Shown: piece by piece, positions 39,287 to 48,782 of the stretch
Numbering within the stretch: the first letter of the stretch is position 1
Layout: every line of letters begins with the position of its first letter
Assembly: GCF_900601905.1 (NCBI RefSeq)
Contig: NZ_UWFA01000383.1
Coordinates: forward strand, 496,001-560,000
DNA: 64,000 nt
Direction of reading: 5' to 3'
From: Pseudomonas viridiflava
Lineage (GTDB): Bacteria; Pseudomonadota; Gammaproteobacteria; Pseudomonadales; Pseudomonadaceae
The notes under the pieces: model-generated
Told to the model about the DNA's origin: nothing
What the model saw: the letters and a program-made list of their open reading frames with translations, nothing else
Databases searched by the model: none
Program-made: the position numbers and the translations under genes

Positions 39287-39387
39287 GGTGATCTCCTTGG
39301 TCCGGCGAAAATGCCGGTGTACAGGTTGGAAGTGGCCAGTGATCGGTGGTTCGAGCCAGACGACTGTCGGTAGGTCCGGATCGTGGA

Positions 39388-40413
39388 TCAGCCGACCCGC
39401 GCCGAGATCTGCACCTGGGTTTGCCGACACTGCCAGCGCCAGGCGTCTTCAAGCATGCAGTCAAGCGAGCGTGTCGCGCGCCAGCCCAGTTCACGCACGG
39501 CCTTTTCCGGGTTGGCCCAGCACTGCGCAATGTCTCCCGGACGGCGAGGGGCGTATGTCAGCGGCACCGCAGCGCCTGACACACGTTCGAAGGCTTGCAC
39601 CACTTCAAGCACCGAATAGCCTCTGCCTGTGCCGAAGTTCCAGATATGCGCGCCCTGCCGTGTGCGTAGAGCCTGCAGCGCTTTAAGGTGACCCTGCGCC
39701 AGGTCCATGACATGCAGATAGTCGCGAACGCCGGTGCCGTCAGGGGTCGGATAATCACCGCCAAAGACGCAAAGGCTTGGCCGTTGGCCACTGGCGACTT
39801 GCAGCAGGTAGGGCAGCAGATTGTTAGGCGTCTGCGAAGGTGCCTCGCCGAGCTCACCGGAGGCATGCGCGCCGATGGGGTTGAAATAGCGCAGCAGGCC
39901 CAGCCGCCAGCGCTGGTCTGAGGCGGCCATGCTGTTCATGACATTTTCTGCCATCAGTTTCGATTGACCGTAAGGGTTGCAAGGCATCCCCGTGGCGCAG
40001 GTCTCATCGATTGGCATGATGTCCGCCTGGCCATAGACCGTAGCCGAAGAACTGAACACCAGGGTGAACACTCCGGCATCGGCCATGGCCTGACACAGGG
40101 TAATGGTGCCGCCGACATTGGTGTCGTAATAGCGCAGCGGCTCGCTCACGCTTTCTCCCACGGCCTTGAGCCCGGCGCAATGAATCACCGCCTCGATGTC
40201 ATGGGCGTTGAACAGCGAATCGAGCAGCACGCGATTGCGCACGTCGCCATAGACAAAACCCGGTCGCCGGCCCGCGACGCTTGCGATGCGTTCGAGCACG
40301 CTGCGGGAACTGTTGCAGAGGTTGTCGAGGATGAGCACGTCCTGAGCGTGGCTCATCAGTTCAAGCACTATATGGGCACCAATGTAGCCCGCACCGCCGG
40401 TCACCAGAATCAT
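39388..40413 (-). CDS. galE: UDP-glucose 4-epimerase
   Basis: A 341-residue SDR-extended epimerase. It begins ILVTGGAGYIGAHIVLELM (NAD loop), with the catalytic Ser in FSSSATVYG and YGQSKLMAEN (Tyr-x-x-x-Lys). PIGAHASGELGE is the GalE sugar-binding segment. It interconverts UDP-glucose and UDP-galactose. It is divergent from a glycosyltransferase-glf pair, so it is the natural source of UDP-galactose for the galactofuranose cassette. Confidence 0.92.
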   Translation of the reverse strand: MILVTGGAGYIGAHIVLELMSHAQDVLILDNLCNSSRSVLERIASVAGRRPGFVYGDVRNRVLLDSLFNAHDIEAVIHCAGLKAVGESVSEPLRYYDTNVGGTITLCQAMADAGVFTLVFSSSATVYGQADIMPIDETCATGMPCNPYGQSKLMAENVMNSMAASDQRWRLGLLRYFNPIGAHASGELGEAPSQTPNNLLPYLLQVASGQRPSLCVFGGDYPTPDGTGVRDYLHVMDLAQGHLKALQALRTRQGAHIWNFGTGRGYSVLEVVQAFERVSGAAVPLTYAPRRPGDIAQCWANPEKAVRELGWRATRSLDCMLEDAWRWQCRQTQVQISARVG

Positions 40414-40767
40414 ATGCCGTCCTCATCCATCACCTGTGTTGGCGGCGACTTCAAACTGCCGGACATCGTTGACCTGTTTCACACCTCTTCTGAACTGCCT
40501 GGTGACTGCGAAACCTGTGAAAGTAGGGGCACACCGGCGTTGCCTTAGTTCAACGCTGGCGACTGATCGGTAGCGGGGCGTGCAGTTCATCGGGTGGGAC
40601 ACGAACCCTACGGAACGACGCGGCGACGGCAGGCTCGGAGAAAAACGAGGTGCGCAAATCGTGATGCCCATCACCAGGCCGCACTTCGATCCGTATACGA
40701 GTGCGTTCGAAGCCAAGGGGCGTTGTCTGGTTTCAGTCTCGATTCCGACCGTAAAAAGGAATTCGAC
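40414..40767. other. Intergenic region between divergent galE and glycosyltransferase
   Basis: About 350 bases with no gene that I can support. It must hold both promoters. A GAACTG...CTGTGA stretch (from about 40493) loosely recalls an AlgU-type promoter, but it is too weak to call. Confidence 0.6.
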
Positions 40768-41934
40768 ATGAACCTTATTGAGCAGGCCGCCCATCTCTTA
40801 CCCGTGTCAATCAGCCCAGAGCCGACCACCCGGCAGACCAGACCGACATTGCTGTGCCTGTCGCATTTGCGCTGGGGTTTCGTTTATCAGCGTCCACAGC
40901 ATGTGATGTCGCGACTGGCGGCCGATTATGAGGTGCTGTTTTTCGAGGAGCCGGTGTTCGATGAGCCTGCTGAACCGAGGCTTGAGATAACCCGGCCGGC
41001 CCCTGGCGTGTCGGTGCTGGTGCCACACTTGCCAATGGCAATGGACGCGCCGCAAGGCATCGCGGCGCAGCGGCGATTGCTCGACGCGCATCTGGCCGCG
41101 ATGGCCCGCGATGAATTACTGCTCTGGTACCTCACGCCCATGAGTCTGGACTTTACCGAGCACCTCGCGGCCCGGGTGACCATCTTCGACTGCATGGATG
41201 AGCTCTCGGCGTTCATGGGCGCGCCGCCGGAACTGGTTGCCAAAGAGCGGCAATTGCTCGCCCGAGCCGATGTCGTGTTCACCGGTGGGCACAGCCTCTG
41301 GCAGGCGAAGAAAAGCCAGCACGCCAACGCGCATTCGTTTCCAAGCAGCGTAGACACAGGTCACTTCGCTGCTGCTCGCGCGCCCTTGCCGGAGCCTGAG
41401 GACCAGGCGGGCATCGGCCATCCGCGGATGGGGTTTTTCGGGGTTATCGATGAGCGATTCGACAGTGAGCTGGTTGGCCAACTGGCGGCGCAACGGCCGG
41501 ACTGGCAGATCGTGCTGATCGGTCCGGTGGTCAAGGTTGATCCGGCAACTTTGCCGCGTCAGAGCAACATTCATTACCTGGGCGGCAAAACCTACGCAGA
41601 ACTGCCTGTGTATCTGGCTGGCTGGGACGTTGCGCTGATGCCCTTTGCCATCAATGACTCCACGCGCTTCATCAGCCCGACCAAGACCCCCGAATACCTG
41701 GCAGGCGGCTGTCCGGTGGTCTCGACGCCTATTCAGGACGTGGTCAGCGATTATGGCGACAGCGGGGTGGTGAGCATCGCGGATTCACCGGCGGCTTTTA
41801 TTGCCGCCATTGAAGCCTTGCTGGATGCGAAACAAGACCCGCAGTTTCTGCGCCGGGTAGATGAGGTCCTGGGCGACAGATCCTGGGACAAGACCTGCGC
41901 CGCCATGAAGGAGCACATCCAATGCCTCAGGTAA
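40768..41934 (+). CDS. Glycosyltransferase (GT4-like) of the galactofuranose cassette
   Basis: A 388-residue GT-B glycosyltransferase. LLCLSHLRWGFVYQRPQHVMSRLA opens the N-terminal domain, and MPFAINDSTRFISPTKTPEYLAGGCPVVSTPI is the C-terminal nucleotide-sugar site. It is a 'YP-family'-like transferase with no membrane segment. Start ATG 40768 has AAAAAGGA upstream; an earlier in-frame start would add 58 unlikely residues. It overlaps glf by 13 bases. It may use UDP-galactofuranose made by Glf, though the acceptor and donor are inferred. Confidence 0.8.
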   Translation: MNLIEQAAHLLPVSISPEPTTRQTRPTLLCLSHLRWGFVYQRPQHVMSRLAADYEVLFFEEPVFDEPAEPRLEITRPAPGVSVLVPHLPMAMDAPQGIAAQRRLLDAHLAAMARDELLLWYLTPMSLDFTEHLAARVTIFDCMDELSAFMGAPPELVAKERQLLARADVVFTGGHSLWQAKKSQHANAHSFPSSVDTGHFAAARAPLPEPEDQAGIGHPRMGFFGVIDERFDSELVGQLAAQRPDWQIVLIGPVVKVDPATLPRQSNIHYLGGKTYAELPVYLAGWDVALMPFAINDSTRFISPTKTPEYLAGGCPVVSTPIQDVVSDYGDSGVVSIADSPAAFIAAIEALLDAKQDPQFLRRVDEVLGDRSWDKTCAAMKEHIQCLR

Positions 41935-43103
41935 CGCTGCAAGAGGCGAGCGCAGGCCCGTCCTCGATCAAGGGCCAATCATCTTACGACTACCTGATCG
42001 TCGGCGCGGGCTTCGCGGGCAGCGTGATCGCCGAGCGGCTGGCACAGGGGTTGGGCAAGCACGTGCTGCTCATTGATCGCCGCGAGCATGTGGGCGGCAA
42101 CGCCTATGACCATCTGGATGCGGCCGGGGTGTTGGTCCATCGCTACGGGCCGCATATTTTCCACACCAACGCCCAGCGCATCGTCGACTACCTGTCGCGC
42201 TTTACCCAGTGGCGACCTTATGAGCACCGTGTACTGGCCAGGGTCGATGATCATCTGGTGCCCATACCCATCAATCTGACCACCTTGAATCAGCTCTATG
42301 GACTGGCCATGGATGAGCAGCAGGCCGAAGCATTTCTTGCCGGACGTGCAGAGCCCGTCGCCAGCATTCGGACCTCCGAGGACGTGGTGATCAACCAGAT
42401 CGGCCGCGAGCTGTATGAGAAGTTCTTTCGCGGCTATACCCGCAAGCAGTGGGGGCTTGACCCGTCCGAGCTGGACAAATCGGTGACTTCACGAATCCCC
42501 ACACGCACCACGGATGATGACCGCTATTTCACCGACAGCTTCCAGATGATGCCATTGGAGGGCTATACCCGGATGTTTGAACGCATGCTTGACCATCCGC
42601 GCATCGACCTGCTGCTGGCCAGCGACTTCGGCGAGGTGCGCGAGCAGGTGCGCTATGCACAGCTTATATATTGCGGACCAATCGATGAGTACTTCGGTTT
42701 CTGCTATGGCCGCCTGCCTTACCGCTCCCTGCGTTTTCAGCACGAAACCCTGGAGCAAGCGCAGTTTCAGTCGGTCGCGGTGGTCAATTTCCCTGACCAA
42801 CAAGTGCCCTATACCCGGATCACCGAATACAAGCACCTGACCGGGCAGACGCACCCCATGACCAGCATCAGCTACGAATACCCCTGCGCCGAGGGCGACC
42901 CGTATTATCCGATTCCGCGCCCGGAAAACGCCGAACTGTACAAGCGCTACAGCGCCCTGGCCGATGCGACACCCAACGTCACCTTTCTCGGTCGGTTGGG
43001 TACTTACAAGTACTACAACATGGATCAGGTGGTGGGCCAGGCGCTGGCGCTTTATCAGCGGATCGAACAGCAGGCGAACGTTGGCACAGCGAGCGATGCC
43101 TGA
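41922..43103 (+). CDS. glf: UDP-galactopyranose mutase
   Basis: A 393-residue FAD enzyme. YLIVGAGFAGSVIAERLA is the flavin loop, RREHVGGNAYD follows, and the HRYGPHIFHTN and EKFFRGYTRKQWGL motifs carry the active-site His and Arg typical of Glf. It converts UDP-galactopyranose to UDP-galactofuranose. Its start overlaps the glycosyltransferase gene, and its stop overlaps the glycosidase gene by one base, so the three are translated as one unit. Confidence 0.93.
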   Translation: MPQVTLQEASAGPSSIKGQSSYDYLIVGAGFAGSVIAERLAQGLGKHVLLIDRREHVGGNAYDHLDAAGVLVHRYGPHIFHTNAQRIVDYLSRFTQWRPYEHRVLARVDDHLVPIPINLTTLNQLYGLAMDEQQAEAFLAGRAEPVASIRTSEDVVINQIGRELYEKFFRGYTRKQWGLDPSELDKSVTSRIPTRTTDDDRYFTDSFQMMPLEGYTRMFERMLDHPRIDLLLASDFGEVREQVRYAQLIYCGPIDEYFGFCYGRLPYRSLRFQHETLEQAQFQSVAVVNFPDQQVPYTRITEYKHLTGQTHPMTSISYEYPCAEGDPYYPIPRPENAELYKRYSALADATPNVTFLGRLGTYKYYNMDQVVGQALALYQRIEQQANVGTASDA

Positions 43104-44230
43104 TGCGGCATTCGAAGATCTTCAACAGCTTTCTCATGGCGGGCTATGAATGTGCAACCCAACGGCGTGAAGACGGGCAGCGCCTGGATCTGCTGGAAAG
43201 CACCGGGCACGCGAGGTGGGCGGCTAAGGACTATCGCCAGCTCCAGGCGCTCGGTATCCGCTGTGCCCGCGATGGCTTGCGCTGGCATTTGATCGAAGCA
43301 CGCCCCGGTCATTACGACTGGAGCAGCTTTCTGCCGATGTTGCAGGCCGCCCGTGACCAGCACATTCAGGTGGTCTGGGACCTGAGTCACTATGGTTACC
43401 CGGATCATCTGGATATCTGGCGACCCGCGTTTGTCGAGCATTTCGCCCGGTTCGCGGCCGCTGTCGCAAGGTTGATGAAGGAGGAGGGCGTTGAGGCTGC
43501 GCTGTATTCGCCGGTCAACGAAATCTCGTTCTGGAGCTGGGCAGGGGGCGAAGTCGGGCACTTCAACCCCTGCGCAGTGGGCCGGGGTCAGGAACTCAAA
43601 CATCAGTTGGTGCGCGCCAGCATTGCAGCCATTGAAGCCATTCGCGAACAGATGCCCCACGCGCGCTTCGTGCAATGCGATCCATTGATTCACGTGATCG
43701 CCGAATCCAGCCGGGTCGACGACATCAACCGCGCCGAGGCCTATCGGCTGTCACAATTTGAAGCACTGGACCTGCTGACAGGACGTCAGTGGCCAGGCCT
43801 GGGTGGGCAGGAAAACTATCTGGATATCATTGGGGTCAATTTTTACCCGCATAACCAATGGTTTTTCAATGGCCGCAAGATCACCCAGGGCGAACGTCGT
43901 TATCGTCCGCTGGCGGGCATGCTGGCAGAAATCCATCGACGCTATGAGCGACCGCTTCTGATCGCCGAGACCGGTGCGGAGGGCGGGGAGCGAGTTGCCT
44001 GGTTCAATTACGTCAGTGCTCAGGTTGAACAGGCGCTCATGCGGGGGATTCCGGTGGAGGCTATCTGCTGGTATCCGCTGCTGGATTACCCCGGCTGGGA
44101 GAATGATCGCTATTGTCCCGCCGGAGTCTTCGGCTATGCCGATGCCGAGGGCAATCGGCAGACCTTTGAACCGCTGCATCACGCGTTAAGCGTGATGCAA
44201 GCGCGATTGGCCGCTATCAGCGACGGCTGA
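43103..44230 (+). CDS. Beta-glycosidase-like protein (clan GH-A)
   Basis: A 375-residue TIM-barrel glycosidase. ALYSPVNEISFWSW carries the acid/base Glu (residue 140) and LLIAETG carries the nucleophile Glu (residue 289), as in clan A families such as GH1. It lacks a signal peptide. It lies directly after glf, with one base overlap, which suggests it trims or remodels a glycan made by the cassette, or it may act as a retaining transglycosylase. The substrate is unknown. Confidence 0.8.
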   Translation: MRHSKIFNSFLMAGYECATQRREDGQRLDLLESTGHARWAAKDYRQLQALGIRCARDGLRWHLIEARPGHYDWSSFLPMLQAARDQHIQVVWDLSHYGYPDHLDIWRPAFVEHFARFAAAVARLMKEEGVEAALYSPVNEISFWSWAGGEVGHFNPCAVGRGQELKHQLVRASIAAIEAIREQMPHARFVQCDPLIHVIAESSRVDDINRAEAYRLSQFEALDLLTGRQWPGLGGQENYLDIIGVNFYPHNQWFFNGRKITQGERRYRPLAGMLAEIHRRYERPLLIAETGAEGGERVAWFNYVSAQVEQALMRGIPVEAICWYPLLDYPGWENDRYCPAGVFGYADAEGNRQTFEPLHHALSVMQARLAAISDG

Positions 44231-45926
44231 GGGGGGGTGTACGCGGCGGGATCATCCGTTTCGCACCGGTTGACTCGAACGCAGAGGCCAGACGCAGCAG
44301 GTTGGAGTCGTCATAAGCACGCCCGGCAAAGGTCAACCCGACGGGCATGCCAATATCCGCCATTACGCCCATAGGCACCGTGACGGTCGGGACGCCCAGG
44401 TGCCTGATTGCCAGATTGCCATTGGCGACCCACACGCCATTGCTCCAGGCGATGTCAGCGGACTGCAGATTGACATCAGCGTCCGCAGGCCCGACATCCG
44501 CCACCGTCGGGAACAGCACGGCATCCAGGCCAAGGCCGTGCATCCAGTCTTCCAGGTCGATGCGGCGAGTTTCTTCCAGTCCGCGCAGGCCGTCGGGCAG
44601 AGTCGGTATCTGGTCCCACGGCGTAATCCCGCGTTCGGCCATGCGCACGTATTCATCCATCCCCGCAGCCAGATCGTCCTCGCGGTTGGGCAGGGTGCCT
44701 GGGTCATGCGGGAAGATCTTCGCCCCGTCAACGTCGGCCAGGCGATGCAACGCCGGATCGGCATTAGCCTGCAGGAAATCATCGAACGCCCAGGCCGACA
44801 GATCCCACAGTTCGTGATGCAGAAACTCCGGGGAAACCAGCCCGCGAGTGAAAACAGTCGGAGCGCCCGGACGATCACCTTCGCAGTTGGAGACCAGCGG
44901 GAAATCCACTTCGATCACCTCGGCGCCTGCTGCTTCGAGTGCGCTGCGCGCTTGTTTCCACAGGTCTATAACGCTGGCCCGAGTGTTGATGCGCTGGCCA
45001 GTAGGGCCACCGATACCTGGCTTCTCAGCGGTTCCTGCCTCGGGGTCTGCGTTGATAAACATGCGTGGCACACCTAGGCGCTTGCCAGCCAGCGCAGCGG
45101 ACGATGCCGCCAGCCCGGCATAAGACCGGGGCCTGACCGCGTCGACGCCGGGCAGCGCCACCCAGGGTTGCATCCGCCACAGATCGCCACGGGTCTCGGG
45201 GTCCTCAGCAACGATCACGTCGAGAACTTCGAGCAGGTCAGCCATGGTTCTGGCGTAGGGCACCACCACGTCCATGGTCGGTGTCAGCGGCCAGTTGCCG
45301 CGCACCGAGATCACGCCACGTGAAGGCGTATAAGCACACAAGCCATTATTGGACGCCGGGCCGCGACCGCTTGACCAGGTTTCTTCGGCCATGCCGAACG
45401 CGGCAAAACTGGCAGCAGTGGCAGTCCCTGCGCCGTTGGATGAGCCCGAGGCAAAGGGCGCAGTCAGGTAATCGGCGTTGTAAGGGCTTTCGGCGCGGCC
45501 ATAAACCCCGCGTTGCATGCCGCCGTTGGCCATCGGCGGCATGTTGGTCTTGCCTAGGCAGATAGCACCGCAGGCGCGAAGGCGGGCGATGGTGAACGCA
45601 TCGCGCTGGGCAACCAGGCTGGCAAACGCCGGGCTGCCGGAAGCGGCGGTAAGCCCTTTGACCAGATAACTGTCTTTTGCGGTGTAGGGAATCCCGTCAA
45701 GCGGGCCGAGCAATTGGCCTCTGGTGCGACGAGCATCCGATGCCTGAGCCTCGGCCAGCGCCTCGGGGTTGCGAACCACGACGGCATTCAGAGCGGTGGG
45801 GGTATTGAGGCCATCGTAGGCGTCCATTCTGGCCAGATAAGCCTGCACCAGATCGACGGCAGTTGCCTGCCCGGACTCCAGCGCAGCACGCAGATCGGCA
45901 ATCGACGCCTCAGTCACTTCAAACAT
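44217..45926 (-). CDS. Amidase (amidase-signature family)
   Basis: A 569-residue amidase-signature enzyme. The catalytic Lys is in YTAKDSY (residue 84). The Ser-rich loop reads FASGSSNGAGTATAA, where most members have a GGSSGG form. Tail segments VANGNLAIRHLGVPTVTVPMGVM and PVGLTFAGRAYDD are typical of the C-terminal half. It has no signal peptide and hydrolyses an amide or carbamoyl substrate of unknown identity. It overlaps the 3' end of the convergent glycosidase gene by 14 bases. Confidence 0.88.
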   Translation of the reverse strand: MFEVTEASIADLRAALESGQATAVDLVQAYLARMDAYDGLNTPTALNAVVVRNPEALAEAQASDARRTRGQLLGPLDGIPYTAKDSYLVKGLTAASGSPAFASLVAQRDAFTIARLRACGAICLGKTNMPPMANGGMQRGVYGRAESPYNADYLTAPFASGSSNGAGTATAASFAAFGMAEETWSSGRGPASNNGLCAYTPSRGVISVRGNWPLTPTMDVVVPYARTMADLLEVLDVIVAEDPETRGDLWRMQPWVALPGVDAVRPRSYAGLAASSAALAGKRLGVPRMFINADPEAGTAEKPGIGGPTGQRINTRASVIDLWKQARSALEAAGAEVIEVDFPLVSNCEGDRPGAPTVFTRGLVSPEFLHHELWDLSAWAFDDFLQANADPALHRLADVDGAKIFPHDPGTLPNREDDLAAGMDEYVRMAERGITPWDQIPTLPDGLRGLEETRRIDLEDWMHGLGLDAVLFPTVADVGPADADVNLQSADIAWSNGVWVANGNLAIRHLGVPTVTVPMGVMADIGMPVGLTFAGRAYDDSNLLRLASAFESTGAKRMIPPRTPPLSRR

Positions 45927-45998
45927 TTGCTTTCACCGGCAGTTGGAAATGCTGCCTAGTCTATGGGCAGTGCCGGGCTCGGGCCAGTTTCTTGATCG

Positions 45999-46628
45999 TC
46001 AGGCCTGACGATCAAGAAACAACAAGCGTGCCGCCAACGCAGTCATCACCCCGGCAAAACCATATTTGCTCAGGCGCGCATAGCCCGGACGACGTCCCAG
46101 CGTGCCCCGCAATTGCCCGGCGCACAGCCCCAGCAGCGTATGGAAAACCAGGGAGATCAGCGCCAGCAGCGCGCCAAGAAAAATCAATTGCAGGCTGACA
46201 TGGCCAGCGTTGACACTGACAAATTGCGGCAGAAATACCATGAAAAACAGCAGCCCCTTGGGGTTCAACAGGCTATTGAGCGTGGCCCTGGCGAATATTC
46301 TGCGGTACGAATCGATCGTGGGCTGCACGCCTTGAGGAGAGGCTTGCGCGGTCAGTGCCTGCCAGGCGAGCCAGAGGAGGTAACATGCGCCCGCCACCCG
46401 CAGCACATCGAACGCGGGCGCCCAACTCATGACCATTGCGCCAACCCCGGCACTCACCAGAGCCGTCAACAGCAGATCTGCCAGCCCGATGCCCAGTGCG
46501 GCAGCGAAACCCGCACGCCAGCCGTGGGCCAACGCATGGCTGGTGACGAACGCCATGTTTGGCCCCGGCACGATCAGCAACAACAGGGCGGCGACAACAA
46601 ACAGATAAAGGCTGGCAGCATCCGGCAT
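45999..46628 (-). CDS. LysE-family exporter
   Basis: A 209-residue membrane protein with about six hydrophobic segments. LLLLIVPGPNMAFVTSHALAHGWRAGFAAALGIGLADLLL is the RhtB/LysE hallmark, and NSLLNPKGLLFFMVFLPQFV is the typical second half. I chose ATG 46628 because GGAG lies eight bases upstream; a start nine codons earlier is not supported. It exports an amino acid or a small metabolite. It lies alone after the amidase. Confidence 0.88.
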   Translation of the reverse strand: MPDAASLYLFVVAALLLLIVPGPNMAFVTSHALAHGWRAGFAAALGIGLADLLLTALVSAGVGAMVMSWAPAFDVLRVAGACYLLWLAWQALTAQASPQGVQPTIDSYRRIFARATLNSLLNPKGLLFFMVFLPQFVSVNAGHVSLQLIFLGALLALISLVFHTLLGLCAGQLRGTLGRRPGYARLSKYGFAGVMTALAARLLFLDRQA

Positions 46629-47002
46629 GAGCATCACTCCATTGGTTTGAGTCACAAACCTAGTCGCCTGGTAGACGTTGCGGTAGCTACAGTCAGCGCC
46701 CGTCTGACAACAACAGTTTTCAAATCGAGCGACTTCAGCCGCGAGGCATTGTTGCAGACCGCCCGGATGCTATGAATGTCCTGGCCCTGTCGCGGCTAAA
46801 GCAGCTCCCTCGACGCGATACCACGCGCACAAAGCTGTCGTCCCGCCAAGCAGAAGGGTACTATCGACGCCGGCCAATGCTGCCCGCCGCTCGCTCCGCA
46901 AGGAAAGGTGAAAGCATGTGATCTGAACTCCCTATCGCAACTCTCTTGATAGTCGAGGTTTGGCAACGCGAGCACCCATAGGCGTCGACTCCAGGAGGCA
47001 TC
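46629..47002. other. Intergenic region before the glyoxalase-fold gene
   Basis: About 370 bases with no gene or clear repeat that I can support. A good ribosome site (AGGAGG) precedes the gene that starts at 47003. Confidence 0.6.
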
Positions 47003-47530
47003 ATGTTGTCCATTCAAAAAGCCAGGCAAATGGCTAAAACCTTGCGCGCTTCGTTGCACGGCCACAATCAGGAAGTGTCCCATTCCACGGCACTTGAGCT
47101 GGTCGCCCGGCAACTGGGCTACCGGGACTGGAACACCGCATCGGCGACGCTTGTAGAAGAAAACACCCAGAGCGTCGCATTCGACAAAGCCATTCCTATT
47201 CTGCGCATCTTTGATGAAGCCAAGGCACGCGAGTTCTACCTTGATTTCCTCGGTTTCAGTGTCGAATTCGAGCACCGTTTCGAAGCGGACCTGCCGCTGT
47301 ACCTGGGCATCAGCCGAAACGGACTGCAGCTGCACTTGTCCGAGCATCACGGCGATGCCAGCCCGGGGGCCACGACCTTTGTGCCCATGCACAACATCGA
47401 AATCTTTCGAGATGAGTTGATCGGCAAGCGGTACGGCTATGGCCGCCCGGATATTGTCGAGCAGGACTGGGGCAAGCTGCTGGAAGTCTATGATCCGTTC
47501 GGCAACCGGATTCGCTTCTGCCAGAGCTGA
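47003..47530 (+). CDS. Glyoxalase superfamily protein (Glyoxalase_8 + Glyoxalase_7-like)
   Basis: A 175-residue protein. An N-terminal helical domain (about 1-50, MLSIQKARQMAKTLRAS and HSTALELVARQLGYRDWNTAS) resembles the glyoxalase-related domain. It is followed by a vicinal-oxygen-chelate domain: AIPILRIFDEAKAREFYLDFLGF, YLGISRNGLQLHLSEHHGD and VYDPFGNRIRF. This two-part layout is typical of small proteins annotated as bleomycin-resistance-like. The metal ligands are not obvious. AGGAGG precedes the start. It is next to the NRPS locus but has no clear link to it. Confidence 0.8.
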   Translation: MLSIQKARQMAKTLRASLHGHNQEVSHSTALELVARQLGYRDWNTASATLVEENTQSVAFDKAIPILRIFDEAKAREFYLDFLGFSVEFEHRFEADLPLYLGISRNGLQLHLSEHHGDASPGATTFVPMHNIEIFRDELIGKRYGYGRPDIVEQDWGKLLEVYDPFGNRIRFCQS

Positions 47531-47533
47531 GTG

Positions 47534-47569
47534 TGCCGGGCGGGCCGGATCGTTTCGGCTCGCCCGGCA
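47534..47569. terminator. Hairpin after the glyoxalase-fold gene
   Basis: TGCCGGGC pairs with GCCCGGCA, and inner bases extend the stem to about 14 pairs (one wobble). It begins three bases past the stop. The T-run is weak (CTGTTTG). Confidence 0.65.
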
Positions 47570-47705
47570 GCTGTTTGCATCGTCCCGTACGTTCTTTCAT
47601 CGGCAGACGTTTGACCGAAAAGGCCACCGACGCCATGCGCCATCTGCGACACCCACAGCACGGTGCAATGCCAGCTGCGGCTGAGGCTGAAACAATTTCT
47701 CACTG

Positions 47706-47734
47706 AATCATAATTATTCTCATCTCCCCTTCGT
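47706..47734 (+). promoter_or_regulatory. Iron-responsive promoter region (Fur box / sigma-IS-like)
   Basis: Nineteen bases at 47706-47724 match the Fur-box consensus at 12 of 19 positions. Overlapping it, TAATT (47711-47715), 16 bases and CGT (47732-47734) fit the iron-starvation sigma (PvdS-type) TAAAT-N16-CGT pattern with one mismatch. Either would make the downstream operon iron-repressed. It lies about 75 bases before the mbtH-like gene. Confidence 0.6.
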
Positions 47735-47811
47735 CTTATTGAAAAGCAGGTAAAAGGCCGACCTAAAAGGCCTTCTACCGATCTATTCGCTGGCGACAGG
47801 AGAGTAAGTCC

Positions 47812-48030
47812 ATGGCATTTGATCGCGAAGACGCGCTGTACAAGGTTCTGATCAATCAGCAAGAGCAGTATTCGTTGTGGCCCGACTACAAGGCTGTGCC
47901 CGCAGGCTGGCGTGAAGCGGGCAAGCAGGGCAACAAGGCTGATTGCCTGGCTTACGTCGAGCAGGTCTGGACCGACATGCGTCCCCTGAGCCTGCGGCAA
48001 AAGATGGACGGGCAAGCGGAGGCACTTTAA
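47812..48030 (+). CDS. MbtH-like protein
   Basis: A 72-residue MbtH-like protein. [32 protein letters not shown] and [11 protein letters not shown] carry the conserved Trp pattern (SLWP, GW, VWTDMRP). It binds adenylation domains of NRPS proteins and helps them fold and work. An iron-type promoter precedes it and the thioesterase gene starts three bases after its stop, so it leads the operon. No other copy is seen in the window. Confidence 0.93.
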   Translation: MAFDREDALYKVLINQQEQYSLWPDYKAVPAGWREAGKQGNKADCLAYVEQVWTDMRPLSLRQKMDGQAEAL

Positions 48031-48033
48031 GCC

Positions 48034-48768
48034 ATGCAGCGTCCTGCCCTGCGACTGTTCTGTCTGCCTTACTCCGGTGCCAGTGCCATGTTTTATCTGC
48101 GCTGGCGTCGCTCGCTGCCAGCATGGATCGAAGTCTGTCCGCTTGAGTTGCCCGGTCGTGGTCGACGTTTCAACGAGCCACTGCAAACCGATATGCCAGC
48201 GCTGGTGGCGCAGCTTGCAGTTGAACTTGAAGGTCGCCTTGATCTGCCTTACGCCCTGTTCGGTCACAGCCTGGGAGCGTTGCTCGCCTTTGAGTTGGCC
48301 CACGCCTTGCGGCGCAATGGGGCACCGCCTGCGTGCGCGCTGTTCGTCTGCGGCGCACCGGCTCCCGCCCACCGCGAATACCACACGGACTTGCAGACAG
48401 AGCAGAGCGATGAGCAGTTGCTGGCCCGTTTGCGTCAGCTGGGCGGAACCGACGAGGCGGTGTTCGCGGACCCGGAAATACTGCTCCTGACTCTGCCGGT
48501 ACTGCGTGCCGACTTTCTCTTGTGTGGGCGCTACCGCTACGCCCGCCGGGCATTGCTCAGCAGCCCGATTCACGCGTTCTGCGGCAAGCAGGACCGCATG
48601 TCGGTAGAAGCCTTGTCGGCGTGGCAGGACGAAACCGCTGAAGGCTTCTCCCTGGAGATGTTTGACGGCGACCACTTTTTTATCAATGCCCATGAAGCGC
48701 ACCTGCTCGAACAGATGGTCGAGCGCCTGCAGCCAGTCGGGCCAGTGCAACAGCCGGTCACGGCTTGA
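48034..48768 (+). CDS. Type II thioesterase of the NRPS locus (PvdG/GrsT-like)
   Basis: A 244-residue alpha/beta hydrolase. LFCLPYSGASAMFYLRW opens the family, FGHSLGA carries the nucleophile (Ser79), CGKQDRMS has the acidic residue, and DGDHFF carries the catalytic His. Such thioesterases clear mis-primed acyl groups from carrier proteins. It sits between the mbtH-like and hydroxylase genes and shares their transcript. Confidence 0.9.
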   Translation: MQRPALRLFCLPYSGASAMFYLRWRRSLPAWIEVCPLELPGRGRRFNEPLQTDMPALVAQLAVELEGRLDLPYALFGHSLGALLAFELAHALRRNGAPPACALFVCGAPAPAHREYHTDLQTEQSDEQLLARLRQLGGTDEAVFADPEILLLTLPVLRADFLLCGRYRYARRALLSSPIHAFCGKQDRMSVEALSAWQDETAEGFSLEMFDGDHFFINAHEAHLLEQMVERLQPVGPVQQPVTA

Positions 48769-48782
48769 GCGGAGAATGCACG

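Noticed and set aside
40493..40520. AlgU-type promoter before the glycosyltransferase
   Set aside because: The -35-like GAACTG is only partly matched and the -10 part does not fit, so I left it as an uncertain note.
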